DNA of 64,000 nucleotides. It comes from Sphaerimonospora sp050942215. Its GTDB lineage: Bacteria; Actinomycetota; Actinomycetes; Streptosporangiales; Streptosporangiaceae. Under the pieces are notes generated by a model. The model was not told where the DNA came from. It worked only from the letters and a program-made list of their open reading frames with translations, and ran no database searches. The position numbers and the translations under genes are program-made. Location of the stretch: positions 4,526,001 through 4,590,000 of the forward strand of contig NZ_CP192056.1 of assembly GCF_050942215.1 (NCBI RefSeq), read 5' to 3'. Below, piece by piece: positions 53,902 to 63,217 of this stretch; the stretch's first letter is position 1, and each line of letters opens with the position of its first letter.

Positions 53902-54660
53902 TTGCCACAGCATGACCCCATACCGGAAACCCGGCGTCGAGGCTCCGTGATTCTCGCCATCACCGGAGTCACCGGCGTGCTCGCCCTCGCCGGTTTCGCC
54001 ATCGCCCTCGGTGCCGTGCCGGAGCACGTACCGGCCGCTCCGGCACGGTCATCGGCCGATGAGACGTCCGTGCGTCCGCCGGCGGAACCGCGTGGTGTCC
54101 CGGGCACCGGGGAGATGGGCGCCACGCACGGCTCCGGCGCGGATGATACGGATGGTGCGCGTGGCGCGCGCGGTGTGGCGGCTCGACCTGATCCCGCCCC
54201 GGCGCCGTCCGCCGCCGGCCGCTTCGGTCCGGTGCGCAAGCCGGGCGGTCCCACTGCCCCCGGTTTCCAGAGAAACACCGGCACCCGGGAGAACACCGGC
54301 TCACGGGAGAACAACGGCTCCCCCGGAGAGGGCGGCTCCCCGGGCGCCGACGGGCCCCGGCACGGCCGGGCCGCGGCGAAACGACCACCGGGATCGGCGA
54401 CGGCCCCGCCGCGTCCACGACCGGCGCCGTCCGGCGAACGCACGGGCCGGTCCCCCGCCCCGGGTAAGCCGACGCCGACGCGGCGACCGGCGGCTCCGGA
54501 GCGGTCATCGGCCGAAGACGCGAGCGCGCCGGCGGCGGAGAGCGTGAAAAGGGGCACGGCACGGCCACGCGGCGGCCCGGCGCCCGATCCCTGCGCGACC
54601 TTCCACGACATGCGCCGGGACTACTGCTACGAGGTGCTCGACCGCCTCATGAGCGACTAG
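53902..54660 (+). CDS. membrane-anchored disordered hypothetical protein
   Basis: 252 residues from a TTG at 53902 with AGGAAG upstream. One membrane helix (ILAITGVTGVLALAGFAIAL) is followed by about 190 residues of Pro/Ala/Gly/Arg-rich low-complexity sequence. A short ordered end, PCATFHDMRRDYCYEVLDRL, has two cysteines that may pair outside the cell. No family is recognised. It ends nine bases before the convergent miaB stop. Confidence 0.65.
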   Translation: MPQHDPIPETRRRGSVILAITGVTGVLALAGFAIALGAVPEHVPAAPARSSADETSVRPPAEPRGVPGTGEMGATHGSGADDTDGARGARGVAARPDPAPAPSAAGRFGPVRKPGGPTAPGFQRNTGTRENTGSRENNGSPGEGGSPGADGPRHGRAAAKRPPGSATAPPRPRPAPSGERTGRSPAPGKPTPTRRPAAPERSSAEDASAPAAESVKRGTARPRGGPAPDPCATFHDMRRDYCYEVLDRLMSD

Positions 54661-54669
54661 CCGACCCGC

Positions 54670-56166
54670 TCAGCGGGCCGAGCAGGCGGGGGATTCGGCG
54701 GGCGCGGGCGCCGGACGGCCGATGGTCGGCATGCCGAGGCTGACCGCGCGACCCCGCTCCGGGGCGTCCTGGCGCGCCTGCCACGCGTCGCCTGCGCGGG
54801 TCCGCCGTACGGACAGGACCTTGTCGGCGACCAGATGATGCGGCGCGGCATAGGTGACCTCGGCGGTCACCATGTCGCCCGGCCGGGCGTCGGCGGCGGC
54901 GACGTGCACGAGGCGGTTGTCGGCCGCGCGCCCGGACAGCCGGTGCGTGGCGTCGTCCTTGCGACCCTCGCCCTCGGCGATCAGCACCTCGACGGTCCGG
55001 CCGGTCTGCGCCCGGTTCTCCGCCCAGGAGATCTCGTCCTGGAGGGCGACCAGGCGCTCGTACCGCTCCTGCACGACCTCCTTGGGCACCTGGCCGTCCA
55101 TCGTCGCCGCCGGCGTGCCGGGGCGGATGGAGTACTGGAAGGTGAACGCGTTGGCGAAACGGGCCTGCCGTACGACCTCGAGCGTCTGCTGGAAGTCCGC
55201 CTCGGTCTCGCCGGGGAAGCCCACGATGATGTCCGTCGAGATCGCCGCGTCGGGCATGGCGGCCCGGACCCGGTCGAGGATGCCGAGGAAGCGCTCGGAA
55301 CGGTACGACCGGCGCATCGCCTTCAGCACCCGGTCGGAGCCGGACTGCAGCGGCATGTGGAGCTGGTGCATCACGTTCGGCGTCTCGGCCATGGCGTCGA
55401 TCACGTCGTCGGTGAACGCGGCGGGGTGCGGCGAGGTGAAGCGGACCCGCTCCAGGCCGTCGATCTCCCCGCAGGTGCGCAGCAGCTTGCCGAACGCCAG
55501 CCGATCGCCGAACTCGACGCCGTAGGTGTTGACGTTCTGCCCCAGCAGGGTGACCTCCAGCACGCCCTGGTCGACCAGCGTGCGCACCTCGCTCAGGATG
55601 TCGCCGGGGCGGCGGTCCTTCTCCTTGCCGCGCAGCGACGGCACGATGCAGAACGTGCAGGTGTTGTTGCAGCCGACCGAGATCGCGACCCAGGCCGCGT
55701 ACGGCGACTCGCGCCGCGTCGGCAGCGTGGACGGGAAGGTCTCCAGGGAGTCCTTGATCTCGACCTGCGCCTCCTGGGCGATGCGGGCGCGTTCCAGCAG
55801 CACCGGCAGCGAGCCGATGTTGTGCGTGCCGAACACGACGTCGACCCACGGGGCGCGGCGGACGATCTCGCCCTGGTCCTTCTGGGCGAGGCAGCCGCCG
55901 ACCGCGATCTGCATGCCCTCCCTGGCCATTTTGATCGGCCGCAGGTGGCCGAGGTTTCCGTACAGCCGGTTGTCGGCGTTCTCACGCACCGCGCAGGTGT
56001 TGAACACGACGACGTCAGCGGGCTCCCCCTCGGGGGCCCGGACGTATCCGGCGTCCTCCAGCAGCCCGGCCAGCCGCTCGGAGTCGTGCACGTTCATCTG
56101 GCAACCGTAGGTCCGCACCTCGTAGGTCCGGGCCGCGGCCTCGGTGCCGTGAGTGGTCGCAGTCAT
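54670..56166 (-). CDS. miaB: tRNA-2-methylthio-N6-dimethylallyladenosine synthase
   Basis: 498 residues. The N-terminal UPF0004 domain has YEVRTYGCQMNVHDSERLAG and FNTCAVRENADNRLYG. The radical-SAM motif CNNTCTFCIVP is near residue 165. A C-terminal TRAM domain ends near 440 (GRTVEVLIAEGEGR, DNRLVHVAA). It adds methylthio to i6A37 made by MiaA. The ATG at 56166 begins the conserved region; the longer reading to 56196 lacks support. It is divergent from gluA. Confidence 0.95.
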   Translation of the reverse strand: MTATTHGTEAAARTYEVRTYGCQMNVHDSERLAGLLEDAGYVRAPEGEPADVVVFNTCAVRENADNRLYGNLGHLRPIKMAREGMQIAVGGCLAQKDQGEIVRRAPWVDVVFGTHNIGSLPVLLERARIAQEAQVEIKDSLETFPSTLPTRRESPYAAWVAISVGCNNTCTFCIVPSLRGKEKDRRPGDILSEVRTLVDQGVLEVTLLGQNVNTYGVEFGDRLAFGKLLRTCGEIDGLERVRFTSPHPAAFTDDVIDAMAETPNVMHQLHMPLQSGSDRVLKAMRRSYRSERFLGILDRVRAAMPDAAISTDIIVGFPGETEADFQQTLEVVRQARFANAFTFQYSIRPGTPAATMDGQVPKEVVQERYERLVALQDEISWAENRAQTGRTVEVLIAEGEGRKDDATHRLSGRAADNRLVHVAAADARPGDMVTAEVTYAAPHHLVADKVLSVRRTRAGDAWQARQDAPERGRAVSLGMPTIGRPAPAPAESPACSAR

Positions 56167-56421
56167 CGCGATACAAGCGTAGGCGCTCCCCGGCACCTTC
56201 CCGTACGCCGACCGGATTCACAACGTTCCGTTACCTTCCTGTCACACTTCACCGCGTGAGCGGGTAGGTTGTCCACGGCGGCCGTACGTGCGGACGCGAT
56301 CGGACCGAGCGCCGGAGACGGCGAGCCTTCACCGGCCGGCCCCGCCGCGCTCGCCGACCCACAGCCAGTGCACATTGTCCCTGATCAGGAGGGTTAGTAG
56401 GTCGTGACCGGATCGGTACCA

Positions 56422-56452
56422 GGTGGTTAGTGACTTGGCAGTATCAACCACC
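56422..56452. promoter_or_regulatory. GGTGGTT/AACCACC dyad before gluA
   Basis: Perfect 7-bp arms flank a 17-bp centre that contains TTGGCA, and the right arm ends 14 bp before the gluA ATG. It would overlap a gluA promoter or its transcription start, and is a good operator candidate, or an early leader hairpin. The regulator is unknown. Confidence 0.4.
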
Positions 56453-56466
56453 CTACGTTGTTGACC

Positions 56467-57222
56467 ATGACGGAGACCGGTGGTTCCACCCCGCTGGTAA
56501 AGCTCGATGGGGTGAACAAACACTTCGGCACGTTACATGTGCTGAAAGACATCGATCTGGATGTGCAACGCGGCGAGGTGGTCGTGGTCATCGGCCCCTC
56601 CGGCGGCGGCAAATCCACGTTATGCCGTGTGATCAACCGTCTGGAGACCATCGACTCGGGCACCATCACCTTCGACGGACGGGAGCTGCCGGCGGAGGGC
56701 AAGGCCCTCGCCCGGCTGCGGTCCGAGGTCGGCATGGTGTTCCAGTCCTTCAACCTCTTCTCCCACAAGACGATCCTCGAGAACGTCACGCTCGGCCCGA
56801 CCAAGGTGCGCGGGATCTCCCGGCAGCAGGCCGAGCAGCGGGGAATGGAACTGCTCGAACGGGTCGGCATCGCCTCCCAGGCGGGCAAATATCCGGCGCA
56901 GCTCTCCGGAGGCCAGCAGCAGCGCACCGCCATCGCCCGGGCTCTCGCCATGGATCCCAAGATGATCCTCTTCGACGAGCCGACCTCGGCACTCGACCCC
57001 GAGATGGTGCAGGAGGTGCTCGACGTCATGGTCACCCTCGCCCGCGACGGCATGACCATGATGGTCGTCACCCATGAGATGGGCTTCGCCCGCAGGGCGG
57101 CCAACCGGGTCGTGTTCATGGCCGACGGCCAGGTCGTCGAGCAGGGCCCACCCGCGGAATTCTTCACCCGGCCCAGCACCGATCGGGCCAGGGACTTCCT
57201 TTCCAAGATCCTTACCCATTGA
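56467..57222 (+). CDS. gluA: glutamate ABC transporter ATP-binding protein
   Basis: 251 residues, polar-amino-acid family ATPase. Walker A GPSGGGKSTLCRVINRLE is near residue 38, signature LSGGQQQRTAIARALA near 141 and Walker B MILFDEPTSALDPEM near 163. The order GluA-B-C-D matches the Corynebacterium/Streptomyces glutamate importer. The ATG at 56467 starts MTETGG; an upstream TTG is possible, and no clear Shine-Dalgarno site is seen. Confidence 0.93.
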   Translation: MTETGGSTPLVKLDGVNKHFGTLHVLKDIDLDVQRGEVVVVIGPSGGGKSTLCRVINRLETIDSGTITFDGRELPAEGKALARLRSEVGMVFQSFNLFSHKTILENVTLGPTKVRGISRQQAEQRGMELLERVGIASQAGKYPAQLSGGQQQRTAIARALAMDPKMILFDEPTSALDPEMVQEVLDVMVTLARDGMTMMVVTHEMGFARRAANRVVFMADGQVVEQGPPAEFFTRPSTDRARDFLSKILTH

Positions 57223-57278
57223 TCACACATGTCTCCGGCCCCGACCGGGCCGAGGCGAGGAAGCAGAGGTGGCAGTCA

Positions 57279-58148
57279 ATGCGAGTGCGTCGAATAGGAG
57301 CGGTCCTCGCCGCAGCGGCCATGACCCTTGGCGTGGCGGCGTGCGGCGGCGACAAGACCTACGACAGCGTCGCCGACAAGGTGCAGGACGCCAAGCAGGT
57401 GGTCGTCGGTACGAAGTGGGACCAGCCCGGGCTCGGCCTGAAGAAGGGCGCGGAACCCGAGGGCTTCGACGTCGACGTGGCGAAGTACGTCATCAAGGAG
57501 CTGGCCGGCGGCCAGGACGTCGACATCACGTGGAAGGAGTCGGCCTCCTCCAACCGTGAGGCGTTCCTCGCCAACGGCACCGTGGACATCATCTTCGCGT
57601 CCTACTCGATCACTGAAAGCCGTAAGGAGAAGGTGACCTTCGGCGGGCCGTACATCGTGGCCCACCAGGACGTGATGGTCCGCGGCGACGACAGTAGCAT
57701 CAGCAAGCCCACCGATCTGAAGGACAAGCGGATCTGCCAGGCCGCCGGCTCCAACTCCTACAAGCGGATCACCGACCCGCCGCCGGACGGCGAGCTCGAC
57801 ATCGACGCGGAGCTGGTGGGCGCGGCCAACTACTCCGAGTGCGTCGCCAAGCTCGGCGGGAACAACCTCGACGCGGTCACCACCGACGACCTCATCCTGG
57901 CCGGGTTCGCCACCCAGGCCGCGGAGCAGGGCGGCGCCAGCTTCAAGATCCTGGGCCAGCCGTTCACCGACGAGAAGTACGGCGTCGGCCTGAAGAAGGG
58001 CGACACCAAGACCTGCGAGGCGGTCAACGCCGCCATCACCAAGATGTATCAGGACGGCACGGTCCAGCAGCTGTTCACCAAGTGGTTCGGAAAGGCCCAG
58101 GGGCTCAGCGCCCCGACGGCCGCCCCCTCCTTCGAGCCCTGCGCCTGA
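57279..58148 (+). CDS. gluB: glutamate ABC transporter binding protein
   Basis: 289 residues. The lipoprotein signal ends in lipobox GVAACGG. The periplasmic-binding-protein fold has GFDVDVAKYVIKELAGG, VDIIFASYSITESRKEKVTF and the late segment YGVGLKKGDTKTCEAVNAAI. The ATG at 57279 is chosen because the signal peptide starts there and AGAGGTGG precedes it. It captures glutamate or a related amino acid for GluACD. Confidence 0.92.
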   Translation: MRVRRIGAVLAAAAMTLGVAACGGDKTYDSVADKVQDAKQVVVGTKWDQPGLGLKKGAEPEGFDVDVAKYVIKELAGGQDVDITWKESASSNREAFLANGTVDIIFASYSITESRKEKVTFGGPYIVAHQDVMVRGDDSSISKPTDLKDKRICQAAGSNSYKRITDPPPDGELDIDAELVGAANYSECVAKLGGNNLDAVTTDDLILAGFATQAAEQGGASFKILGQPFTDEKYGVGLKKGDTKTCEAVNAAITKMYQDGTVQQLFTKWFGKAQGLSAPTAAPSFEPCA

Positions 58149-58226
58149 CCTGTCGCATCGAGCGGCCGGTGACCCCGCCCCGGGTCGCCGGCCGCCGTGT
58201 CCCCGGTAGAGCAGCACTGGAGCACG

Positions 58227-58895
58227 ATGAATGACCTGATCAAATACGCGCCCGACCTGGCCGCGGGCTTCCTGGTGAACGTGGAACTCTCCCTGGTGTG
58301 CGCGATCTTGTCGCTGATCGCCGGGACGGTCCTCGTGTCCCTTCGGGTCGCGCCGACGCCGGTCCTGCGCACGGCGGCCGCCACCTACATCAGCATCGTG
58401 CGGAACACGCCCCTGACGCTGGTGCTGGCCTTCTCCGCGCTGGGGCTCAGCGACACGCTCGGCCTGTCCTTCTCCAAGGAGCCCAGCACCAACGCGTTCT
58501 GGCTGGTCGTGCTGGGCCTGTCGGCGTACACCGCGTCGTTCGTCGCGGAGACGCTGCGCTCGGGCATCAACACCGTGCCCCTGGGTCAGGCGGAGGCCGC
58601 CCGCGCGATCGGGCTCACGTTCTTCCAGTCCCTGCGGATGATCATCCTGCCGCAGGCGTTCCGCGCGGTCATCGCCCCCCTGGGCAGCGTGATCATCGCC
58701 ATGATCAAGAACACCACGGTGGCCATGGCCGCCGGCTACCTCGCCGAATCGGCATTCGTGATGAAGGACACCTTCGACGACACCGGCGTTTCGATCCCCA
58801 TCTTCATCGGGCTCGTCCTCGCCTTCATGGCCATCACCCTGCCGGTCGGATTCCTCGCCGGCCGGCTCGCCCGGCGTCTGGCGGTGACCCGATGA
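58227..58895 (+). CDS. gluC: glutamate ABC transporter permease GluC
   Basis: 222 residues with about five membrane helices. The polar-amino-acid permease EAA loop reads GQAEAARAIGLTFFQSLRMI, followed by PQAFRAVIAPLGSVIIAMIK. The ATG at 58227 has GGAG just upstream. Its stop overlaps the gluD start (ATGA). Confidence 0.92.
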   Translation: MNDLIKYAPDLAAGFLVNVELSLVCAILSLIAGTVLVSLRVAPTPVLRTAAATYISIVRNTPLTLVLAFSALGLSDTLGLSFSKEPSTNAFWLVVLGLSAYTASFVAETLRSGINTVPLGQAEAARAIGLTFFQSLRMIILPQAFRAVIAPLGSVIIAMIKNTTVAMAAGYLAESAFVMKDTFDDTGVSIPIFIGLVLAFMAITLPVGFLAGRLARRLAVTR

Positions 58896-59761
58896 GCGGC
58901 CCCGTCGACACCTCGGTCCTGTTCGACGCGCCGGGGCCCCGGGCACGGCTGCGCAACAACGCGCTGTCCCTGCTGGCGCTGATCGCGATCGTGGCGATCG
59001 TCTACTTCGTCTATGTGAGGTTCGACGAGAAGGGCCAGTGGGAGGGGAGGATCTGGGAGCCGTTCACCGAGCCCTCGACCTGGACCGACTACATCATCCC
59101 CGGGCTGCTCGGCACGCTGAAGGCGGCGGGCCTCGGTGCGGTGTTCGCGCTCGCCTTCGGCTCGGTCTTCGGTCTGGCCAGGCTCTCCGACCACCGGTGG
59201 ATCAGGGTGCCGGCCGGCGCGGTCGTCGAGATCTTCCGGGCGATCCCGCTGCTGCTGCTGATCTTCTTCCTCGCCTATCTGGCCCCCGCCGTCTTCGGCA
59301 GCGGCGACTACACGCTGATCGCGCTGGTGGCCGGCCTCACCCTCTACAACGGGTCGGTCCTCGCCGAGGTCATCCGCGCCGGCGTCCTGGCCGTGCCCAA
59401 GGGGCAGTCGGAGGCGGCCTACGCGATCGGATTCCGCAAGAACCAGGTGATGCGGATGGTCCTGCTGCCGCAGGCCGTCACCGCGATGATGCCGGCCATC
59501 GTGAGCCAGCTCGTCGTCCTGCTCAAGGACACCGCGCTGGGCTACATCATCGCGTACGTCGACCTGCTCAACTACGGATTCAAGATCATCCCCGCGGTCT
59601 TCTTCGGCTCGCTCATCCCCGCCGCCATCGTCATCGGAGTCATCTACGTCGGTCTCAACATGACGCTCAGCGCCCTGGCCACCTGGCTGGAGAAGCGGAG
59701 CAGGCGCAGCCGCAGGACATCGGTGAAGCCGATACCCGCGGCGGCGGACACCGGCGAGTAG
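58892..59761 (+). CDS. gluD: glutamate ABC transporter permease GluD
   Basis: 289 residues. A cytoplasmic start, a first helix (LLALIAIVAIVYFVYV) and an extracellular loop precede the conserved permease core with EAA loop GQSEAAYAIGFRKNQVMRMV and PQAVTAMMPAIVSQLVVLLK. A longer open frame upstream runs inside gluC and is not used; the ATGA overlap fixes the start. Confidence 0.93.
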   Translation: MSGPVDTSVLFDAPGPRARLRNNALSLLALIAIVAIVYFVYVRFDEKGQWEGRIWEPFTEPSTWTDYIIPGLLGTLKAAGLGAVFALAFGSVFGLARLSDHRWIRVPAGAVVEIFRAIPLLLLIFFLAYLAPAVFGSGDYTLIALVAGLTLYNGSVLAEVIRAGVLAVPKGQSEAAYAIGFRKNQVMRMVLLPQAVTAMMPAIVSQLVVLLKDTALGYIIAYVDLLNYGFKIIPAVFFGSLIPAAIVIGVIYVGLNMTLSALATWLEKRSRRSRRTSVKPIPAAADTGE

Positions 59762-59865
59762 ACCGGCCGTGATCGGACAGGTCCGGCCCGGCCGACCGCG
59801 CCATGGGCAAGTGTTTGCCGTGTCGCTCCTTGCCGCCGGTCGGACCCGCCGTGATCCTGTAGCAC

Positions 59866-60618
59866 GTGCGGCGTGTCGTGGCCCTGCTGGCAGGCGTAAC
59901 GATGGCGGGCGCGCTGCTCACGGGATGCGGGAGCAGCGGCACGCTCGTCGTCGGCGTGCGTCAGGGGCAGCCCGGGCTCGTGACGCCCCTGCCCGACGGG
60001 AAGGTCTCCGGATTCGACATCGCTGTGGCCCAATACGTCGCCCACCGGCTCGGCTATCGCGACGACCAGATCGTCTACACCGGCGCCCCGGAGCAGGCCG
60101 ACCTGGTCCTCGGCACGATGGGCTCGCCCGGCCTGCGGAACGTCGCCGGGCCCTACCTGGTGACCAGCACCGACATCCTCGTCCGTACGGGCGATCTGTC
60201 GATTCGGAGGCTGCGCGACCTCGCCCGCAGGCGCGTGTGCTCGACCAGCGTGTCGGCCGAACGCCTGATCCGCGCGTTCGGCGGGAAATGGAAGGAGGCG
60301 TTCCTCGCCGAGGCCAACGTCCCGGCCGCGTGCGCGCCGCTGCTGGCCGACGGGAGGATCGACGCGATCGTGGCCGACGCTCCCGTGCTCGCCGGGCTCG
60401 CCGCGCAGCATCCCGGCCGGTTCCGGTTCAGCGGCCGGCCCCTGACCACCGAACGGTACGGCATCGGCACCCGGTCGGCCGCCCGCAGGGAGCAGGTCAA
60501 CGACGCGCTGCGCCACATGTTCGACGACGGCGCCTGGAAGCGGGCCGTCATCGACTACCTCGGCGTGCTGGCCACGCGCTACACGACACCCCCGGCCCTG
60601 CCACGCCCGCCCCGGTAG
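59866..60618 (+). CDS. extra GluB-like binding protein
   Basis: 250 residues. The lipoprotein signal has lipobox ALLTGCG, then a type II amino-acid-binding fold (VGVRQGQPGLVTPLPDGKVS, GFDIAVAQYVAHRLGY, NVAGPYLVTSTDILVRTGDL). It is shorter and diverged relative to GluB and lies 104 bp after gluD. It may give GluCD a second specificity or act as a sensor. The GTG start has no clear Shine-Dalgarno. Confidence 0.82.
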   Translation: MRRVVALLAGVTMAGALLTGCGSSGTLVVGVRQGQPGLVTPLPDGKVSGFDIAVAQYVAHRLGYRDDQIVYTGAPEQADLVLGTMGSPGLRNVAGPYLVTSTDILVRTGDLSIRRLRDLARRRVCSTSVSAERLIRAFGGKWKEAFLAEANVPAACAPLLADGRIDAIVADAPVLAGLAAQHPGRFRFSGRPLTTERYGIGTRSAARREQVNDALRHMFDDGAWKRAVIDYLGVLATRYTTPPALPRPPR

Positions 60619-60711
60619 CGGAGGACATGCCTGCGAGTCCGCCGGCCGCGCGCAGCGAGACGTGTTCCCGGGACCACGAACCCGCCGCCACGACCAGGGC
60701 GGCCGCGACGG

Positions 60712-62337
60712 TCAGCGGGCGAACTCGGTGGCCCGCGACTCCCTGACCACGTTGATCCGAATCTGTCCCGGGTAGGTGAGCTCCTCCTCGACCTGCTTGG
60801 CGACGTCCCGTGCGATCACCTGGGCCTGGATGTCGTCCACCGCGTCCGGGCGCACCATCACTCTGATCTCCCGGCCGGCCTGCATCGCGAACACCTTGTC
60901 CACACCCTCGTACGACTGGGCGATCTCCTCGAGCCGCTCCAGCCGCTTGACGTACGCCTCGAGGGACTCGCGCCGCGCCCCGGGACGGCTGCCGCTGATC
61001 GCGTCCGCCGCCTGGGTCAGGACGGCCTCGACCGTACGGACCTCCACCTCGTTGTGATGCGCCTCGATCGCGTGGACCACGTCCTCGTGCTCGCCGTACC
61101 GCCGTGCGATCTCCGCCCCGATCAGCGCGTGGCTGCCCTCGACCTCATGGGTGAGCGCCTTGCCGATGTCGTGCAGCAGCGCGCATCGCTTGACCAGGTC
61201 GCGGTCGAGCCGCAGCTCCGCGGCCATGATGCCGGCCAGATGCGCGGACTCGATCAGGTGCTTGAGCACGTTCTGCCCGTAGGAGGTGCGGTAGCGGAGC
61301 TGCCCGAGCAGCGTGACCAGCTCGGGATGCATCTCGGTGATGCCCAGCTCGACCAGCGCGTCCTCTCCCGCGCGTACGCACAGGTCCCGCACCTCGGCCT
61401 TGCTGCGCTCGTAGGCCTCCTCGATGCGCTGGGGATGGATGCGGCCGTCGAGGACGAGCTTCTCCAGCGTCAGCCTCGCCGTCTCCCGCCGGACCGGATC
61501 GAAGCAGGACAGGAGCACGGCCTCGGGCGTGTCGTCGATGATCAGGTTGACCCCGGTCGTGGACTCGAACGCCCGGATGTTCCGGCCCTCCCGGCCGATG
61601 ATGCGGCCCTTCATCTCGTCACCGGGCAGGTGGAGCACGCTCACCACGGACTCGGCCGTCTGCTCGGTCGCCACCCGCTGGACGGCCAGTGTCACGATCT
61701 TGCAGGCGCGCTTCTCGCCCTCCTTACGCGCCTCGCTCTCGATCTCCCGGACGATCAGCGCGGCCTCGCGCTTGGCCTGGTTCTCGATCTCCTTGACCAG
61801 CTCCCCCCTGGCCTGCGCGGCCGTGAGCCCGGCGACCCGCTCCAGGATCTCCCGGCGCCGCTCGGCGATCCGGTCGAGGTCCTCACGCCGGTCGGCCAGC
61901 TCTGTCTCCGTCTCGGCGAGCTTGCGTGCCCGCTCGGCCTGCCTGCGCGCCTCCTCGTCCAGCCGCTGCTCCCGCTCGGCCAGCCGGCCCTCGCGCCGTT
62001 CGAGGTCGGCGCGCAGCTCCTTGAGTTCCGTCTTGAGGACCCTGGCCTCCTCCTCGACCTCTTTGCGCATCGCGGCGGCGCTCTCGGCCAGGGACTCGGA
62101 CTTGCGGATGATCTCCCCGGCGTCCTCCTCCGCCCTGCCGCGGATCTCCTCGGCCTCCCGCCTGGCCCGCTCCAGCTCCTCGTTCACCTCGGCCGTCACC
62201 GCGCTGAGCTGCTCGGGTGAGGGACCGGCCGGCGGTGCGAGGCCGCCGGTACGACGCACGACGATGACAAGGGCCGCGACCGACACGAGCGCCAGCAGCA
62301 CCACCGCAACCGCTAAAACGATCACGACCGTATCCAT
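60712..62337 (-). CDS. rny: ribonuclease Y
   Basis: 541 residues, a membrane-anchored endoribonuclease that initiates mRNA decay. An N-terminal membrane helix (VVIVLAVAVVLLALVSVAAL) is followed by a long charged coiled coil (about 40-205), a KH domain (GRIIGREGRNIRAFESTTGV near 245) and an HD domain (CALLHDIGKALTHEVEGSHA near 388). It ends with GQIRINVVRESRATEFAR. Rny beside recX is typical of Streptosporangiales-like actinomycetes. Confidence 0.94.
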   Translation of the reverse strand: MDTVVIVLAVAVVLLALVSVAALVIVVRRTGGLAPPAGPSPEQLSAVTAEVNEELERARREAEEIRGRAEEDAGEIIRKSESLAESAAAMRKEVEEEARVLKTELKELRADLERREGRLAEREQRLDEEARRQAERARKLAETETELADRREDLDRIAERRREILERVAGLTAAQARGELVKEIENQAKREAALIVREIESEARKEGEKRACKIVTLAVQRVATEQTAESVVSVLHLPGDEMKGRIIGREGRNIRAFESTTGVNLIIDDTPEAVLLSCFDPVRRETARLTLEKLVLDGRIHPQRIEEAYERSKAEVRDLCVRAGEDALVELGITEMHPELVTLLGQLRYRTSYGQNVLKHLIESAHLAGIMAAELRLDRDLVKRCALLHDIGKALTHEVEGSHALIGAEIARRYGEHEDVVHAIEAHHNEVEVRTVEAVLTQAADAISGSRPGARRESLEAYVKRLERLEEIAQSYEGVDKVFAMQAGREIRVMVRPDAVDDIQAQVIARDVAKQVEEELTYPGQIRINVVRESRATEFAR

Positions 62338-62639
62338 GCGCGCTCACCCTCTCCTCGCCTTGCGACCTCTGTCAGCGAGGGAGCACACGCGCAGCACTAC
62401 AACACCCGGCGGCGTCACCAGGACAAATATCGTCTCATCCCCGAGCATCCCGGAGGACACCCGACATGGCCCGGAGGCCGGTCAATATCTATCGCCCGTC
62501 GTTCACCGTTATGGGAATCCGCGCTGCGCGGAGTTACTCCTCACTGCGGTCGAGATTAAGCGTCAGAGAGGTAACGAGCAAGCAAAGACTGTCAGGATCT
62601 CCTCGGACCGGTCCATCGGCCCGGACCCCAGGGGCTCCC
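62338..62639. other. 302-bp spacer between recX and rny
   Basis: No gene is seen. It must hold the rny promoter on the minus strand. The left half is AT-richer than its surroundings (around 62425-62440 and 62485-62500). No strong dyad or SOS-type box is recognised. Confidence 0.4.
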
Positions 62640-63209
62640 TCAGTCGATCTCCTCATGGAGATCGTCCACGTCGCAGCCCTCGGTCTCCAGTGCCTCCCGG
62701 ACGACACGGAACGCCAGACCCGGCGGATAGCCCTTGCGGGCGAGCATCCCCACGAGCCTGCGGGTGCGCGCCCTCGGATCGGCGCCCCGGATGGCGGCCA
62801 GCCTGCGGGCGACCAGCATGCGTGCGGTCTCGACCTCCTGCTCCGGATCGAGTCGCCCCACCGCGTCCTGGACCGTCTCCTCATCCACCCCACGATGCCG
62901 CAACTCCTGAGCGAGCGCCCGCCGGGCCAGTCCGCGGCCGTGATGCCGCGAGCTCACCCAGGCCGCGGAGAACGCCTCATCGTCGATCAGCCCGACCTCG
63001 GAGAACCGCTCCAGCACGGCTCGCGCAGCCTCCTCCGGGACCTCTCGCTTCCGCAGGGCGTCCGCGAGCTGCGCCCGGGTCTTCGGCGCCATCGTCAGCA
63101 GTCGCAGGCAGATCGCCCTCGCGACCGCCTCCGGATCGGCGTCGGGCTCCCGTGGGTCCGCCTCCGGCCCCCGGCCCCGCCGTGGGCCGGGGAACTCGTC
63201 ACGTCTCAT
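62640..63209 (-). CDS. recX: RecA regulator RecX
   Basis: 189 residues, three-helix-repeat RecX family (AICLRLLTMAPKTRAQLADA, EVPEEAARAVLERFSEVGLI and DDEAFSAAWVSSRHHGRGLA). RecX binds RecA filaments and limits their activity. It begins 8 bp after recA on the same strand, the standard recA-recX operon. Confidence 0.94.
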   Translation of the reverse strand: MRRDEFPGPRRGRGPEADPREPDADPEAVARAICLRLLTMAPKTRAQLADALRKREVPEEAARAVLERFSEVGLIDDEAFSAAWVSSRHHGRGLARRALAQELRHRGVDEETVQDAVGRLDPEQEVETARMLVARRLAAIRGADPRARTRRLVGMLARKGYPPGLAFRVVREALETEGCDVDDLHEEID

Positions 63210-63217
63210 CCCACGGA

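Noticed and set aside
61690..61706. Another copy of the GTGATCTTGCA repeat within rny
   Set aside because: Only a partial match (ACGATCTTGCAG) inside conserved coding sequence, without a neighbour at 53 bp; chance.
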